A stretch of 42,796 nucleotides of DNA from Synergistaceae bacterium (GCA_018436725.1 JAHDKT010000014.1:1-42796); one strand, 5' to 3'; positions 14,279-23,596 are shown, numbered from the stretch's first letter. Notes: a model not told the origin generated them from the letters alone. Numbers and translations: made by a program.

Positions 14279-16516
14279 CTATTGAGGCGCGCCCCTTCTC
14301 CCGCCGAGGCAGCGTTCGATGACCTCGCGGACCTCCTCCTTGCGGACGGGCTTGGAGAGGTAGTCGTCCATTCCTGCGGCGAGACACTCTCCCCGCGTCT
14401 CCGGCTGCACGTCCGCCGTGACGGCCACGATGCGGCAGCGCTCTCCGCCCGGTGCGCTCTCCCGTTCCAGCGCGCGAATCTCCGTGCTCGCCTGAAATCC
14501 GTCCTTGACCGGCATCTGGATATCCATGAAGATAAGATCGGGTCTGCGCTCTCTGAAGAGCGAAACCGCGCGCTCGCCATCTTCAGCCTGTATAAGGGTG
14601 GCGAAGGGGGCTATCTTGGAGATCACAACAGCGAGCATCTTCATGTTCAGAGGTTCGTCCTCGACGAGCATCACGACAGGATTCTCCTTCTTTCTTCCGG
14701 GAGGGAGGGGGCTCGCGTCCTGCCTCGGGGCCTCCGTTACGCCGGGTGAAGAAGCGGAGGCAGCCCCGCCGTACTCAAGCCGCAGGGTAAAAAGGAATCT
14801 GCTCCCCTCTCCCGGCGCGCTCTCCACTTCGAGCGCGCTTCCCATTTTCTGCAACAGGCGCCGGCAGATGGAAAGACCCAGCCCCGCGCCGCCGAACCTT
14901 CGGGTGTCCGACGAGTCCGCTTGGTAGAAGGGCTCGAAGATGTGCGCGCGCTCTTCCGGCGACATGCCGATGCCGCTGTCCTTGACCGAGAAGGAGAATG
15001 CGCCGGCGTTCCCGTTGAGCGGCGCGAATCGCAGCGCGAGTTCGACGTCTCCTCTCTCCGTGAACTTGACGGCGTTGTTCAGCAGATTGACGAGCACTTG
15101 CTCCAGCCGCACGGGGTCGAAGACGGCGCGCTCCGGCACGTTCGGTTCCACGTTCGCGGAAAGCGCGACGCCCTTTTCGGCGGCCGAGGCGCGCACAGGG
15201 GCGAGCGCTCTCCCGACGGTCTCCCGGATGTCCGAGGAAACGAGGTTCAGCTCCAGACGCTCCGCCTCGATCTTCGAGATGTCGAGCACGTTGCTGAGGA
15301 TATCGAGCAGAAGACGCGCCGAGGTGTCGATGTATCCGGCGTACTCCCGCTGGGTCTCGTCGAGCGTCGTCTCCCGGAGAAGTCCGAGAAAGCCGATGAC
15401 GCCGTTGAGCGGTGTGCGTATCTCATGGCTCATGTTCGCCAGAAAGGCCGACTTGGCGCGGTTTGCGGCCTCCGCCTCGTGCTGGAGGACGCGGGCGTTG
15501 GCCGTCGTCCTCCGAAGCTCCTCCTCGGCGCGCTTGCGCTCCGTGATGTCGGTGATGAGACCGACGAGCCCCGCGACCTCCCCCTTTTCGTCGAAGAAGG
15601 GGGCCTTGTTGAAGAGGACGTCCCTGCGCTCTCCCGTCGAACTCATTACCTGCCATTCGTACGTCTGCGGCTTGGGATCGGCGAAGAGTTCGTCGTCGCG
15701 GCGCTTGTACTCGTCGGCGATCTCTTTCGGTCCCATGTCGTGGACGGTTTTACCCAGTATCTCTTCGTCGGAGCGTCCGAACATTTTTCTGAAAGCCTTG
15801 TTGCAGCCTAGGTAGCGTCCCCCTTTGTCCTTGGAGAAGACCGGGTTAGGGATGACGTCGATCAGCGATCGGAGGAAGGAGAGCTGCCTTTCGAGCGCGC
15901 GCTCCGCAATTTTCCGGAGCACGACGGCCCTCGCCAGCAGCAGGAGCACGACGGTCTGGGCCAGCAGACCCGCTATCAGCAGGCCTACGATTATCAGATT
16001 CCGCCGGTAGAGCGCCCGGCGGGCGGCGACGGACTCCGTCTCGTCGACGACGACCGAGTGGAGCAGCGACCTTCCCTCCATCGAAAAGGGGAAAGAGTAC
16101 ACGTCGACGTCGCGGACGGAGCCGTCCGCAATACGATGCCGGAAGTGGAAGCGGTTCTCCCGCATCGTGCGCGCCCGCTCCATCTCGCGGGCGATCTCCT
16201 CCGGAGGGAGGGTGTTGATCTGCGCGATGTTCATTCCGCAGAGATTCGGGTAGCCGTAGAAGCCTCGTGCCGCGCGGTTTCCGTGGAGTATGGTTCCCGT
16301 GGACGGGTCGATCAGCATCATGGGCGCGCCGTGGTCCTCGAAGAGGTCGTGCGTCGGGAAATCTCCCCATTCAATGTCGCCGTGCAGATGCGCGGCATGG
16401 TCGCCGTGCAGCGACGCGGCATGGACGCCGTGCGCGAGCGAGGAGAAGAGCGCCGCGAGGAGGAGCAGTCGAAAGACGGGGCGGAATCCGCCCGAGCGGG
16501 AAAATGCATCGTGCAT
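14279..16516 (-). CDS. Hybrid histidine kinase HK2 with His-rich N-terminus
   Basis: A 745-residue membrane sensor kinase. Order: signal/TM about 12-30; a His-rich stretch (29-46, seven His); an extracytoplasmic PAS-like domain (56-165, GMNIAQINTL); TM about 172-200; cytoplasmic PAS (212-330); HisKA with SHEIRTPLNG (phospho-His 364); HATPase (NLLNNAVKF, DSGIGM, GAGLGL); C-terminal receiver (614-735, Asp665). It lacks the substrate-binding sensor of HK3 and has one receiver instead of HK1's two. No HPt domain is present. The start has only a weak upstream GGTGA. The gene is downstream of the chemotaxis receptor on the same strand, with a 168-base gap that holds an inverted repeat. Confidence 0.92.
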   Translation of the reverse strand: MHDAFSRSGGFRPVFRLLLLAALFSSLAHGVHAASLHGDHAAHLHGDIEWGDFPTHDLFEDHGAPMMLIDPSTGTILHGNRAARGFYGYPNLCGMNIAQINTLPPEEIAREMERARTMRENRFHFRHRIADGSVRDVDVYSFPFSMEGRSLLHSVVVDETESVAARRALYRRNLIIVGLLIAGLLAQTVVLLLLARAVVLRKIAERALERQLSFLRSLIDVIPNPVFSKDKGGRYLGCNKAFRKMFGRSDEEILGKTVHDMGPKEIADEYKRRDDELFADPKPQTYEWQVMSSTGERRDVLFNKAPFFDEKGEVAGLVGLITDITERKRAEEELRRTTANARVLQHEAEAANRAKSAFLANMSHEIRTPLNGVIGFLGLLRETTLDETQREYAGYIDTSARLLLDILSNVLDISKIEAERLELNLVSSDIRETVGRALAPVRASAAEKGVALSANVEPNVPERAVFDPVRLEQVLVNLLNNAVKFTERGDVELALRFAPLNGNAGAFSFSVKDSGIGMSPEERAHIFEPFYQADSSDTRRFGGAGLGLSICRRLLQKMGSALEVESAPGEGSRFLFTLRLEYGGAASASSPGVTEAPRQDASPLPPGRKKENPVVMLVEDEPLNMKMLAVVISKIAPFATLIQAEDGERAVSLFRERRPDLIFMDIQMPVKDGFQASTEIRALERESAPGGERCRIVAVTADVQPETRGECLAAGMDDYLSKPVRKEEVREVIERCLGGRRGAPQ

Positions 16517-16575
16517 CGTAGTTCACCAACTTTCAGCGGATGGTTTCGTTCGGCGACGGAATCATTCGCCATACA

Positions 16576-16631
16576 CCCTCCGCTCGCATGCCCGTGCGAC
16601 GCGGTGACGCCGGAGGCGCGCGAGCGGAGGG
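16576..16631 (-). terminator. 12-bp inverted repeat after the chemotaxis receptor gene
   Basis: CCCTCCGCTCGC (16576-16587) and GCGAGCGGAGGG (16620-16631) are perfect complements with a 32-base spacer. There is no T-tract. It may mark the 3' end of the receptor transcript. Confidence 0.4.
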
Positions 16632-16684
16632 AAGCGTGGAGGCTCGCGTTGCGAAACGAAGTGAAACGGAGGGGGGGCTTGCGC

Positions 16685-18823
16685 CTACCTCCCGGGGAGC
16701 GCGGAGAGTCCGCCGACTTCGTTCTCGCGCTCCACTTTGAATTTTTCGGCGATGCGCTTCAACTCCTCGGAGGTCTCGCTCACCTCCTGCGCGCTCGTGG
16801 CTACGTTCTCCATCGCCGCCGCCGTCTCCTCCATCGAGGCGGCAAGGCTCTGCACGTGATCGTCCGCCGTCTCCATAACGGTCGCCGTAGTGTCGATCAG
16901 CGAGACCACCTTCTCCGACTTGGCGACCTCCTCGTCCGTCGTCGTGATGATCCTGCGCACGTCGGCTATCGTACTTTCTATAGCCTTGCCTATCCGGTCG
17001 AGCGCTCCTCCGGCGACGTGCGCGACGGCGACGCCCTCTTCCACTCCTTTCCGGCTCTTCCGCATCGACTCCACCGCGGAGCGGGTACCGTCGAGTATCT
17101 TCCCCACCAGTTCGGCGACTTCGCCCGCCCCGCGCTGCGACTGCTCGGCGAGCTTGCGCACCTCTTCGGCCACCACCGCGAAGCCGCGCCCGGCCTCCCC
17201 GGCGCGCGCGGCCTCGATGGCGGCGTTCAAGGCCAGCAGATTCGTCTGGTCGGCAAGACTCGTGATGGTATCGCCCACTACGCCGATTCTCTCCGAATAG
17301 TGGTTGAGCCGAGTCAGCAGCTCCTCGGTCTCCTGAACGGAGATCTTGATGTTCTCCATGCGGTCGATGGTTCGGGCGACGGTTTCGCTCCCCTCGGAGG
17401 CGGCTTCGGCCATGTCGTTCGAGTTCTTGTCCGCGTTGGAGGCAAGCGTTTGGGCGATCTGGATGAGGCTGCTCATCTCCAGCATCACCGTGGACGACTC
17501 GACGGCGTTGCCGCGCCCTTTCCTCGTCTGTTCGGCGAGCCGCGCGTTGCTTTCGGCGACCTCGCCGGTGGTGCTGGTGACCTCCTCGGTGGAGGCCGCC
17601 GTTTCCTCGGAGAGCGCGGCGAGATGGATGGACTTCTTCTTCAGCTCGCGGACCGTGTCCCGCTGCACCGCGACCATCTCTGCGAGCGCGTCGGCCATGA
17701 GGCCCAGCTCGTCGCGGTTGGCGATACGGAAGTCTTCCCGCTCGATGGTGAGGTCGCCGTCGCGCGCGACTCCGGCGAGTTCGGCGACGCGCTTCAAAGG
17801 AACCGTCAGGCTGCGCGTCATGAGGAAGGCGACGACCGCGCCGAGGAGCACCGCGACGACCGTGGCGATCAGGATGACGAGGATGGTGGAGGCGAGGCTG
17901 GAGACCGCGTTTTCCGCGATCTTCCCGGCGTTCGTCGCTCCGGTACGCACCACCTCGTCGGCGAGCGCGAGCACGGAAGTCGCAGCCGTTCCTCTCTCCG
18001 CCTCGAGCGTTTCGAGAAGATTCCACTCTTTCAATATCTCCGCAAGCACGGCCTTGTACTCCTCTCCCGCCTCGCGGATGCCGTCGAGCTGGTCGAGGTT
18101 GGCCTGCCGGGTGGTCCCGGAGCGTATTTCGTCCAGAATGGCGTCGACCCGGTCGAACGTCTTCATCGCCTCTTCAAGAAGCGCGGGATTTCTCGTGGCT
18201 TGCCCCTGGAAGTTGGCGATGCGGATGGCGTTTCCGAGGTCGATGACGTCGTTGATCCGGTTGATCTTTTTGACTCGGTCGCGAAGCCGGTCCGCTCCGT
18301 CCCCGGCCTGGATGTGTCCTTCGAGCGCTTCGTTCTGGGAGGCGAGGTATTCTTCGGACTGGCGGAAGAAGACCTGCTGCGCCGTGTTTCCGCGCGTCCG
18401 CGCCGCCGCGATGGCTTGAACGGCCGCTTCCGTGCGGTCGACGAGGTCCGCGTACCGATCGACGGCTGCGGAGGCCTTGGCCGCGTTCTCCCGAAGCCGC
18501 ACGAGCGAGGGGTATTTGGCGGCGAGGTCCGAGGCCGCCTTCAACCTGTTCCGTATCTCGACCAAGTTCTGCCGCCCTCGCTCGAGGTACTGCGGTTCGT
18601 AGGTGTAGCCGTAGCCGCGGATCTCGTACATCACGCTCTGCGCCGCCTGCTGCACCGAAGCCGCCACAACCATTTCGGGCACGGCCTCGTTCGCCAGGGA
18701 GCGGGCTCGATGCTGCACGCCGCTCATGTTCATCCAGCTCGTCGCGCCCACGCCCGCGAAGATGAGAAGCAGCGTCCCGAACGCCAGTGAAAGCTTCGAT
18801 CCGATCTTCATACTCTTGAACAT
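16685..18823 (-). CDS. Methyl-accepting chemotaxis protein
   Basis: A 712-residue chemoreceptor that senses periplasmic signals and controls CheA. TM1 spans about 11-30. The long helical extracytoplasmic domain (32-305) begins like a four-helix-bundle or HBM sensor and has no PAS or Cache motifs. TM2 is about 308-334 and HAMP 336-388. The signalling domain has the conserved hairpin [20 protein letters not shown] followed by [18 protein letters not shown]. No C-terminal CheR-binding pentapeptide is visible. The start ATG 18823 has AAAGGAGAG upstream; the longer frame to 18880 has none. No che or flagellar genes are in the window. Confidence 0.94.
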   Translation of the reverse strand: MFKSMKIGSKLSLAFGTLLLIFAGVGATSWMNMSGVQHRARSLANEAVPEMVVAASVQQAAQSVMYEIRGYGYTYEPQYLERGRQNLVEIRNRLKAASDLAAKYPSLVRLRENAAKASAAVDRYADLVDRTEAAVQAIAAARTRGNTAQQVFFRQSEEYLASQNEALEGHIQAGDGADRLRDRVKKINRINDVIDLGNAIRIANFQGQATRNPALLEEAMKTFDRVDAILDEIRSGTTRQANLDQLDGIREAGEEYKAVLAEILKEWNLLETLEAERGTAATSVLALADEVVRTGATNAGKIAENAVSSLASTILVILIATVVAVLLGAVVAFLMTRSLTVPLKRVAELAGVARDGDLTIEREDFRIANRDELGLMADALAEMVAVQRDTVRELKKKSIHLAALSEETAASTEEVTSTTGEVAESNARLAEQTRKGRGNAVESSTVMLEMSSLIQIAQTLASNADKNSNDMAEAASEGSETVARTIDRMENIKISVQETEELLTRLNHYSERIGVVGDTITSLADQTNLLALNAAIEAARAGEAGRGFAVVAEEVRKLAEQSQRGAGEVAELVGKILDGTRSAVESMRKSRKGVEEGVAVAHVAGGALDRIGKAIESTIADVRRIITTTDEEVAKSEKVVSLIDTTATVMETADDHVQSLAASMEETAAAMENVATSAQEVSETSEELKRIAEKFKVERENEVGGLSALPGR

Positions 18824-19009
18824 CGATATCTCTCCTTTTGTGAATGAATTGAGGAACCCTTTTCTCTCTCTTCGCTGCATGTTCGCCTTTCATCCGCTTA
18901 CCATCATGGCGGTTTCGCCGTCGGGCGGAACGAGGTGGCGCGCGAAGCCTTTCAGGGGCGGGAGCGCATGCGGTTCAAGCTATGAACGCTCCATCGAAGA
19001 AGCACCCCG

Positions 19010-19213
19010 TCATTCTCCGCCCATCCGACGCTTCCGCTCCTCGACACCGCTGCGCGAAACGATCCAATCGCGTCCCAACTTCCGCCCCTCAAGTCTCCCC
19101 CGCCTGATCAAAAAACGCACCCTCTGCTCCGTCACTCCGAGGATCAGGGCCGCCTCCGGGACGGTCAGCACGCTCCGCATGACCTCCAATTCCGTTTCTT
19201 GTCTTCTTTCCAT
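19010..19213 (-). CDS. Small excisionase-type HTH DNA-binding protein
   Basis: This 67-residue protein is almost entirely one winged-helix/MerR-like HTH_17 domain: LTVPEAALILGVTEQRVRFL followed by IRRGRLEGRKLGRDWIVS. Such proteins bind DNA as excisionases or small regulators. I chose ATG 19213 with GGGAGAG upstream. A longer frame to 19348 has no ribosome binding site and non-family sequence. It lies 187 bases before the chemotaxis receptor gene on the same strand. No integrase or attachment site is visible nearby, so it is more likely a small transcription factor than an excisionase. Confidence 0.7.
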   Translation of the reverse strand: MERRQETELEVMRSVLTVPEAALILGVTEQRVRFLIRRGRLEGRKLGRDWIVSRSGVEERKRRMGGE

Positions 19214-19348
19214 ACCGCACTCTCCCGTGGTTTTTTCCTTCGACCTTATGATGAACTGCCGCTGATCGGCCGAATGGACGCAACCGCCGCTTCGACGCGG
19301 AAGCCATAATTCCGCATGGTTCATCAAAATGAACGCGCGAACAAACAT

Positions 19349-19354
19349 ATTATA
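19349..19354 (-). promoter_or_regulatory. Candidate -10 box for the HTH gene
   Basis: A perfect TATAAT on the minus strand lies in AT-rich DNA about 136 bases before the HTH gene start. No good -35 at standard spacing. Confidence 0.35.
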
Positions 19355-19397
19355 TTATTTGAAAATACACTACCTAGGCTTGCAAGAAAAACCGCCA

Positions 19398-19430
19398 TAA
19401 TACTTAACGGATACTAAGTATTATTACTTA
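19398..19430. repeat. TACTTA palindrome cluster
   Basis: TAATACTTA (19398-19406) and TAAGTATTA (19415-19423) are a perfect 9-bp dyad with an 8-base spacer. The right arm overlaps a smaller palindrome TACTAAGTA, and TTACTTA (19424-19430) gives one more half-site. This looks like a multi-site operator between two divergent regulators. Confidence 0.5.
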
Positions 19431-19666
19431 GCGCAGTCAAAGCGATCCCCGAAATTGCGAGGCGCGGCAAGGATTCGTATACTGCGCGCCGTACCGCGCA
19501 CGTCATTTTCTCCGCGCCGTACCCCGCTTCAAGGAAGCCGCTCCGTCGTCATCCGCAAAGACGTCGATCCAGTTCGATCACGAAATTGTCCTGCACACGA
19601 AAGCCTCGTCCGCTCTCTCCCGTGTACTTTTCGTTGAAATGTACTTCATAGTCTGACAACAGGTTC

Positions 19667-19695
19667 TTGACAAGAGAAGGGAATGAGGATAAAAA
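19667..19695 (+). promoter_or_regulatory. Promoter of the IclR-peptide transport operon
   Basis: A perfect -35 TTGACA (19667-19672) is 17 bases from TAAAAA (19690-19695, 4 of 6 matches to the -10 consensus). It points toward the GTG start at 19748. Confidence 0.6.
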
Positions 19696-19725
19696 TAGAA
19701 TCATGCCATTATAAGTAGAATAGCG
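19691..19725. promoter_or_regulatory. Dyad operator upstream of the IclR-type gene
   Basis: AAAAATAGAA (19691-19700) and TTCTATTTTT (19716-19725) are perfect 10-bp complements with a 15-base spacer. A third half-site (TAGAA) lies between them, forming TAGAA-N5-TTCTA. The dyad overlaps the -10 box and the likely transcription start, which suggests autoregulation by the IclR protein. It could also form an mRNA hairpin just before the GGAGGTG ribosome binding site. Confidence 0.6.
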
Positions 19726-19747
19726 TTCTATTTTTGGAGGTGGTCGC

Positions 19748-20539
19748 GTGGTTTCGTCCGAATCGGAACGGCATGTCGACGCGTTGCTTCGGGGAATGGA
19801 GATTCTCGAGGTGCTCGAAGCGCATCCGCACCTGACGCTCGCGCAGATACACGAAAAAACCGGGATCACGAAGAGCCGTATTCTCCGCATGTGCGGAACG
19901 TTCGTCTCCCGAGGTTTCATGGGGTGCGACCCCGAAACGGGCAGGTACTCGCTCGGACCCCGTCTCATGCTCCTGGGAAGGGCGTACCAGGAGGCGAACC
20001 CTCTCGTGCCGGTGGTTCGTCGGACGCTCAAAGAGCTGGTCGCCGAAACGAAGGAGACGGCGAGCTTCTACGTGCTCAGCGGGATGAAGCGTCTCTGTCT
20101 GGTGCGCGAAGAGAGCCCCATGGGGATCCGCTACTCCACGCCGGAGGGCGTCGAACGCGGACTGCACTCCGGCGCCGCGGGAAAGCTCATCCTCGCGTTC
20201 TCTTCCGAAGAGGTCCGGAATCTCTTCTTCGCGGAAAAGAAAACGTACGAGGCCTACACGCCCAACAGCGTCACAAGCGCCGAGGCGATGAAAAAAGAGA
20301 TCGAGGAGGCGCGTCTCCGCGGGTTCGCCCGCAGCATCGCCGAGCGCATACCGGACGCATGGTCGCTCGGCGTTCCGGTGTTCGGAGCGGGAAACGTCTT
20401 CCGGGGGGCGATGGTGCTCTCCGGCCCTCTGAGCCGCCTCGACGACGAGAGCGAACGGCGCATGCTGCTCGTCCTCAGGCGCAAGGGGGAGGATCTCTCC
20501 TTCCGCCTGGGGTGCTCTGTCAGAATCGAAGACATGTAA
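19748..20539 (+). CDS. IclR family transcriptional regulator
   Basis: A 263-residue regulator with an N-terminal winged HTH (about 8-70, LTLAQIHEKTGITKSRILRM) and the IclR effector domain (80-260, including GLHSGAAGKLILAF and IAERIPDAWSLGVPVF). Family members usually bind a small metabolite and control adjacent catabolic genes. GTG 19748 follows GGAGGTG. It is the first gene of an apparent operon with the M20 hydrolase 31 bases on and the peptide transporter. The 10-bp dyad over its promoter is the probable binding site. The effector is unknown; a peptide or N-acyl amino acid breakdown product is a reasonable guess. Confidence 0.93.
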   Translation: MVSSESERHVDALLRGMEILEVLEAHPHLTLAQIHEKTGITKSRILRMCGTFVSRGFMGCDPETGRYSLGPRLMLLGRAYQEANPLVPVVRRTLKELVAETKETASFYVLSGMKRLCLVREESPMGIRYSTPEGVERGLHSGAAGKLILAFSSEEVRNLFFAEKKTYEAYTPNSVTSAEAMKKEIEEARLRGFARSIAERIPDAWSLGVPVFGAGNVFRGAMVLSGPLSRLDDESERRMLLVLRRKGEDLSFRLGCSVRIEDM

Positions 20540-20570
20540 GGTCAACATACTGCGAAGGAGAGTGCCGCCG

Positions 20571-21782
20571 ATGGGAATCCCCGCCGGGGAACGGATCTGT
20601 TCGAAGATCGACGAAATAGCGGGCGAACTGTGGAGGACGAGTCTTTTTCTTCATGAGCACCCGGAGACAGGGTACAAGGAGTTCCAGGCGCGCGACGCGC
20701 TCGTTCGCGCGGCGTCCTCGTACGGTTTCGAGGTCGCGGAGGGCGCCGGAGGCGTCGGGACGGCCTTCCGCGCGGAGCGTTCCGGGGCGGCGCAGGGGCC
20801 GAAGGTCGCGTTCCTCGCCGAGTACGACGCGCTCCCCGAGATCGGGCACGCATGCGGGCACAACCTCATCGCCTCCGCCTCGCTGGGAGCCGCCGCCGCG
20901 CTTGGTTCTCTGGCCGACGAGCTTTCCGGCTCGGTCCTGTTGGTGGGGACGCCCGCCGAGGAGGGCGGGGGAGGGAAGCTTCGCCTGATCGAGGGGGGAG
21001 TCTTCAAGGACGTGGACTTCGCGCTGATGTTCCACCCCGGCGTGAAGAACCTCATCTGCCGCACCACCCTTGCCCGGCGGGCGATTTCCGTGGAGTTCAG
21101 GGGCGTGAAGGCGCACTCCAAGGAGTCGTGGAAAGGAGTTGACGCGCTGCAGGCGGTGCTCGAACTCTTCCGTATGATCGACGGCTTCCGTTCGACGATG
21201 CGGGACCGCACGCTCATCCACGGCTGCGTCACCGACGGCGGAAAGATCGCGGGGATCAACGACAGGGCGGCCGCCCACTTCTCCGTCCGGGCCCGGACGA
21301 TGCAGGACCTGGAGATCGCGATGGAGCGCATCCGCCGTGCGATCAGCGCCGCCGAGATGGTCACCGGAGCGTCGGCGACCTTCGTCGAAGGAGAGACGCT
21401 GAAGGAGCGCCTGCCGAACAGAAGCATGGCGCTGCGCTTCCGCGAGAAGCTGCGCGCTCTCGGAGAGGACGCGTCGTTCCCCGACGCCTACGAGCCTGCG
21501 GGCTCTTCCGACGCCGGCAACCTCTCCCACGAACTGCCTCTTATCCACCCGTACCTCAAAATTACGGACCGCTCCATCAGCTCGCACACGGAAGAGTTCG
21601 CCGAGGCCGCGAAATCGGAGCGCGCGCGCGAAGTCATGATCCTGGCGGCCAAGGCGCTGGCGCTCACGGGGTACGACCTGTTGACCGACCATGAGTTCCG
21701 GCGGCGGGCGGAGCGCGATTTCAAGGAACGAATCCCCTGCTGCTCCATGGGGGCGTGCGACGAAGAAGGGGGGAGCCGCTGA
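20571..21782 (+). CDS. M20 family amidohydrolase (AbgB/PM20D2-like)
   Basis: A zinc-dependent aminoacylase/dipeptidase type enzyme of 403 residues, probably cytoplasmic. Metal-site motifs are visible: HEHPETGYKE (first region), FLAEYDALPEIGHACGHNLI (Asp and His ligands), GTPAEEGGGGK (catalytic Glu) and FHPG. The AEYDALP-IGHACGHN form is typical of the AbgB/PM20D2 branch, which cleaves p-aminobenzoyl-glutamate or dipeptides. I chose ATG 20571; the GTG at 20562 is only 1 base from AAGGAG. Its TGA overlaps the next ATG by one base, so it is coupled to the transporter. It probably hydrolyses the imported peptide or N-acyl amino acid. The C-terminus has an odd CCSMGACDEEGG tail. Confidence 0.88.
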   Translation: MGIPAGERICSKIDEIAGELWRTSLFLHEHPETGYKEFQARDALVRAASSYGFEVAEGAGGVGTAFRAERSGAAQGPKVAFLAEYDALPEIGHACGHNLIASASLGAAAALGSLADELSGSVLLVGTPAEEGGGGKLRLIEGGVFKDVDFALMFHPGVKNLICRTTLARRAISVEFRGVKAHSKESWKGVDALQAVLELFRMIDGFRSTMRDRTLIHGCVTDGGKIAGINDRAAAHFSVRARTMQDLEIAMERIRRAISAAEMVTGASATFVEGETLKERLPNRSMALRFREKLRALGEDASFPDAYEPAGSSDAGNLSHELPLIHPYLKITDRSISSHTEEFAEAAKSERAREVMILAAKALALTGYDLLTDHEFRRRAERDFKERIPCCSMGACDEEGGSR

Positions 21783-22711
21783 TGCTTCGCTATGTTCTGC
21801 GCCGCCTCGCTATGCTCGTTCCGGTCACCATAGGCGTCGCGCTCATCGTCTTTTCGCTGCTCTACATGACGCCGGGCGACCCTGCGCGGATGGCGCTGGG
21901 CGAGGACGCTCCCGAGGAGGCCGTGGAGCAGTTCCGACAGAAGAGGGGGCTCGACGACCCGTTCGTCGTCCAGTTCGGCAGGTATGTGTACCGCGCCGCG
22001 GTGCACGGCGACATCGGCAACTCGTACGTCACCAAGATGCCGGTGGCCCACGAGGTCGCGGAACGCTTTCCCACGACCATGAAGCTGGCCTTCTCCGCGG
22101 TGCTCCTCGGCGTCCTGATCGGCGTCCCCTTGGGAATCGTCTGCGCCGTGCGCCAATACTCCCTCTTCGACTCGGTCGCGATGATCTTCGCGCTCCTGGG
22201 TGTTTCCATGCCGAACTTCTGGCTGGGGATCCTGCTGATCCTCCTCTTCTCCGTCCACCTCGGCTGGCTCCCTCCCTCCGGTTTCGGCACGCTCGACGAA
22301 ATGGTGATGCCCGCCTTCACGCTCTCCGGAGGCAGCCTGGCGATCATCGCGCGCATGACCCGTTCGAGCATGCTGGAGGTCATCCGCGCCGACTATATCA
22401 CCATGGCGCGGGCGAAGGGGCAGAAGGAGTCGGTCGTCATCTGGCGGCACGCGCTTCCGAACGCCCTCATCCCGGTGATCACCGTCGCGGGGATACAGTT
22501 CGGGCGGCTTCTCGGAGGCTCCATCCTCACGGAGTCGGTCTTCTCCATTCCGGGGGTCGGGCGTCTGATGGTCGACTCCATCAAGATGCGCGACTTTCCG
22601 ATGGTGCAGGGCGGCGTGCTCTTCATCGCCGTGGCCTTCTGCGTCATCAACCTTGCGGTGGACCTTCTCTATGCGTGGGTGGACCCCCGTATAAAGTCGC
22701 AGTACAGATAG
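21782..22711 (+). CDS. Peptide ABC transporter permease, DppB type
   Basis: This 309-residue inner-membrane permease opens with the DppB/OppB pattern MLRYVLRRLAMLVPVTIGVA and has six membrane spans. The EAA cytoplasmic loop appears as ADYITMARAKGQKESVVIWR then HALPNALIP, and it ends AWVDPRIKSQYR as the family does. It pairs with the DppC-type permease next door to form the channel. Its start codon overlaps the stop of the hydrolase gene (TGATG). It belongs to the dipeptide/oligopeptide/nickel class; the peptide hydrolase neighbour favours peptides. Confidence 0.95.
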   Translation: MLRYVLRRLAMLVPVTIGVALIVFSLLYMTPGDPARMALGEDAPEEAVEQFRQKRGLDDPFVVQFGRYVYRAAVHGDIGNSYVTKMPVAHEVAERFPTTMKLAFSAVLLGVLIGVPLGIVCAVRQYSLFDSVAMIFALLGVSMPNFWLGILLILLFSVHLGWLPPSGFGTLDEMVMPAFTLSGGSLAIIARMTRSSMLEVIRADYITMARAKGQKESVVIWRHALPNALIPVITVAGIQFGRLLGGSILTESVFSIPGVGRLMVDSIKMRDFPMVQGGVLFIAVAFCVINLAVDLLYAWVDPRIKSQYR

Positions 22712-22722
22712 GAGGCGACGGG

Positions 22723-23580
22723 ATGTTTCTCTTCGAAAAAAACAGCAATCTCCGACTCACGCTCGTCCGCCTGAAGCGCAACCGCCTCGCTCTTCTCGGG
22801 TTCGCCATTCTGCTCGTCATCTTTCTGCTGGCCGTCTTCGCGGACTTCGCCGCGCCCTACGGCTTCTCGAAGCAGAACCTCAGGGCGCGCTTCCAGAGCC
22901 CGTCGATGCAGCACTTTTTCGGTACGGACGAGTTCGGCAGAGATATCTTCAGCCGCATCGTCTTCGGCGCGAGGATCTCTCTTCAGGTCGGATTTCTCGC
23001 CGTCTTCACCGCGATGATCGCCGGAGGGCTGCTCGGCGCCTTTTCCGGCTACCGCGGAGGACGGTTCGACAATATCGTCATGCGCTTTATGGACGTCGTG
23101 CTCTCCATCCCCACGATGCTGCTGGCGATCGCCATCGCGGCGGCGCTCGGTCCCGGCCTCTTCAACCTGATGATCGCGGTGGGGCTCTCCACGCTGCCCC
23201 GCTTCGCCCGGATCGTCCGCGCCTCCGTGCTCTCCATCAAGGAGCAGGAGTTCGTGGAGGCCGCCCGGGCGATGGGGGCGAGCGACTGGCGTATCATCGT
23301 CAGGCACATTCTGCCGAACTGCACGGCCCCCATCATCGTCGAGGCGACGCTCGGCGTGGCGCACGCCATCCTCTCGGCGGCCAGTCTCAGCTTCATCGGG
23401 TTGGGCATCCAGCCTCCCTACCCCGAGTGGGGCGCCATGCTGTCGAGCGCCAGAGGGTATCTGCGGGATTACGCCTATATGAGCATCTTCCCCGGTCTGG
23501 CGATCATGATCACCATTCTCAGCCTCAATTTCATCGGCGACGGTCTCCGCGACGCGATGGATCCGAAGCTGAAACGATAG
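22723..23580 (+). CDS. Peptide ABC transporter permease, DppC type
   Basis: A 285-residue permease with the characteristic short cytoplasmic lead (LRLTLVRLKRNRLALLGFAI). It has the motif HFFGTDEFGRDIFSRIVFGA and the EAA loop QEFVEAARAMGASDWRIIVR then HILPN. ATG 22723 is 7 bases after GGAGG, and 11 bases separate it from the DppB-type stop. The long upstream open frame beginning at 21691 is an artefact of GC-rich sequence in another frame of the DppB-type gene. Confidence 0.95.
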   Translation: MFLFEKNSNLRLTLVRLKRNRLALLGFAILLVIFLLAVFADFAAPYGFSKQNLRARFQSPSMQHFFGTDEFGRDIFSRIVFGARISLQVGFLAVFTAMIAGGLLGAFSGYRGGRFDNIVMRFMDVVLSIPTMLLAIAIAAALGPGLFNLMIAVGLSTLPRFARIVRASVLSIKEQEFVEAARAMGASDWRIIVRHILPNCTAPIIVEATLGVAHAILSAASLSFIGLGIQPPYPEWGAMLSSARGYLRDYAYMSIFPGLAIMITILSLNFIGDGLRDAMDPKLKR

Positions 23581-23596
23581 TCGGGAGGAGCCGGAA

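Larger units (their letters stand above)
19214..19747. other. Long intergenic region between the HTH and iclR-type genes
   Basis: No gene is visible. The segment 19340-19435 is unusually AT-rich and contains a minus-strand TATAAT and a palindrome cluster. The right end holds the promoter and operator of the IclR gene. Bases 19440-19660 are GC-rich with no clear structure. Confidence 0.5.

Noticed and set aside
16058..18790. 910-codon plus-strand ORF opposite HK2 and the chemotaxis receptor
   Set aside because: It is rich in Arg, Gly, His and Val with no domain, spans two well-supported genes on the other strand and has no good ribosome binding site. It is an antisense by-product of GC-rich third codon positions.
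19010..19213. HTH protein as part of an integrated phage or ICE
   Set aside because: No integrase, attachment repeats, tRNA gene or phage genes are visible around it.
21691..22722. Open frame extending the DppC-type gene upstream
   Set aside because: It runs through the DppB-type gene in another frame. ATG 22723 with GGAGG is the family start.
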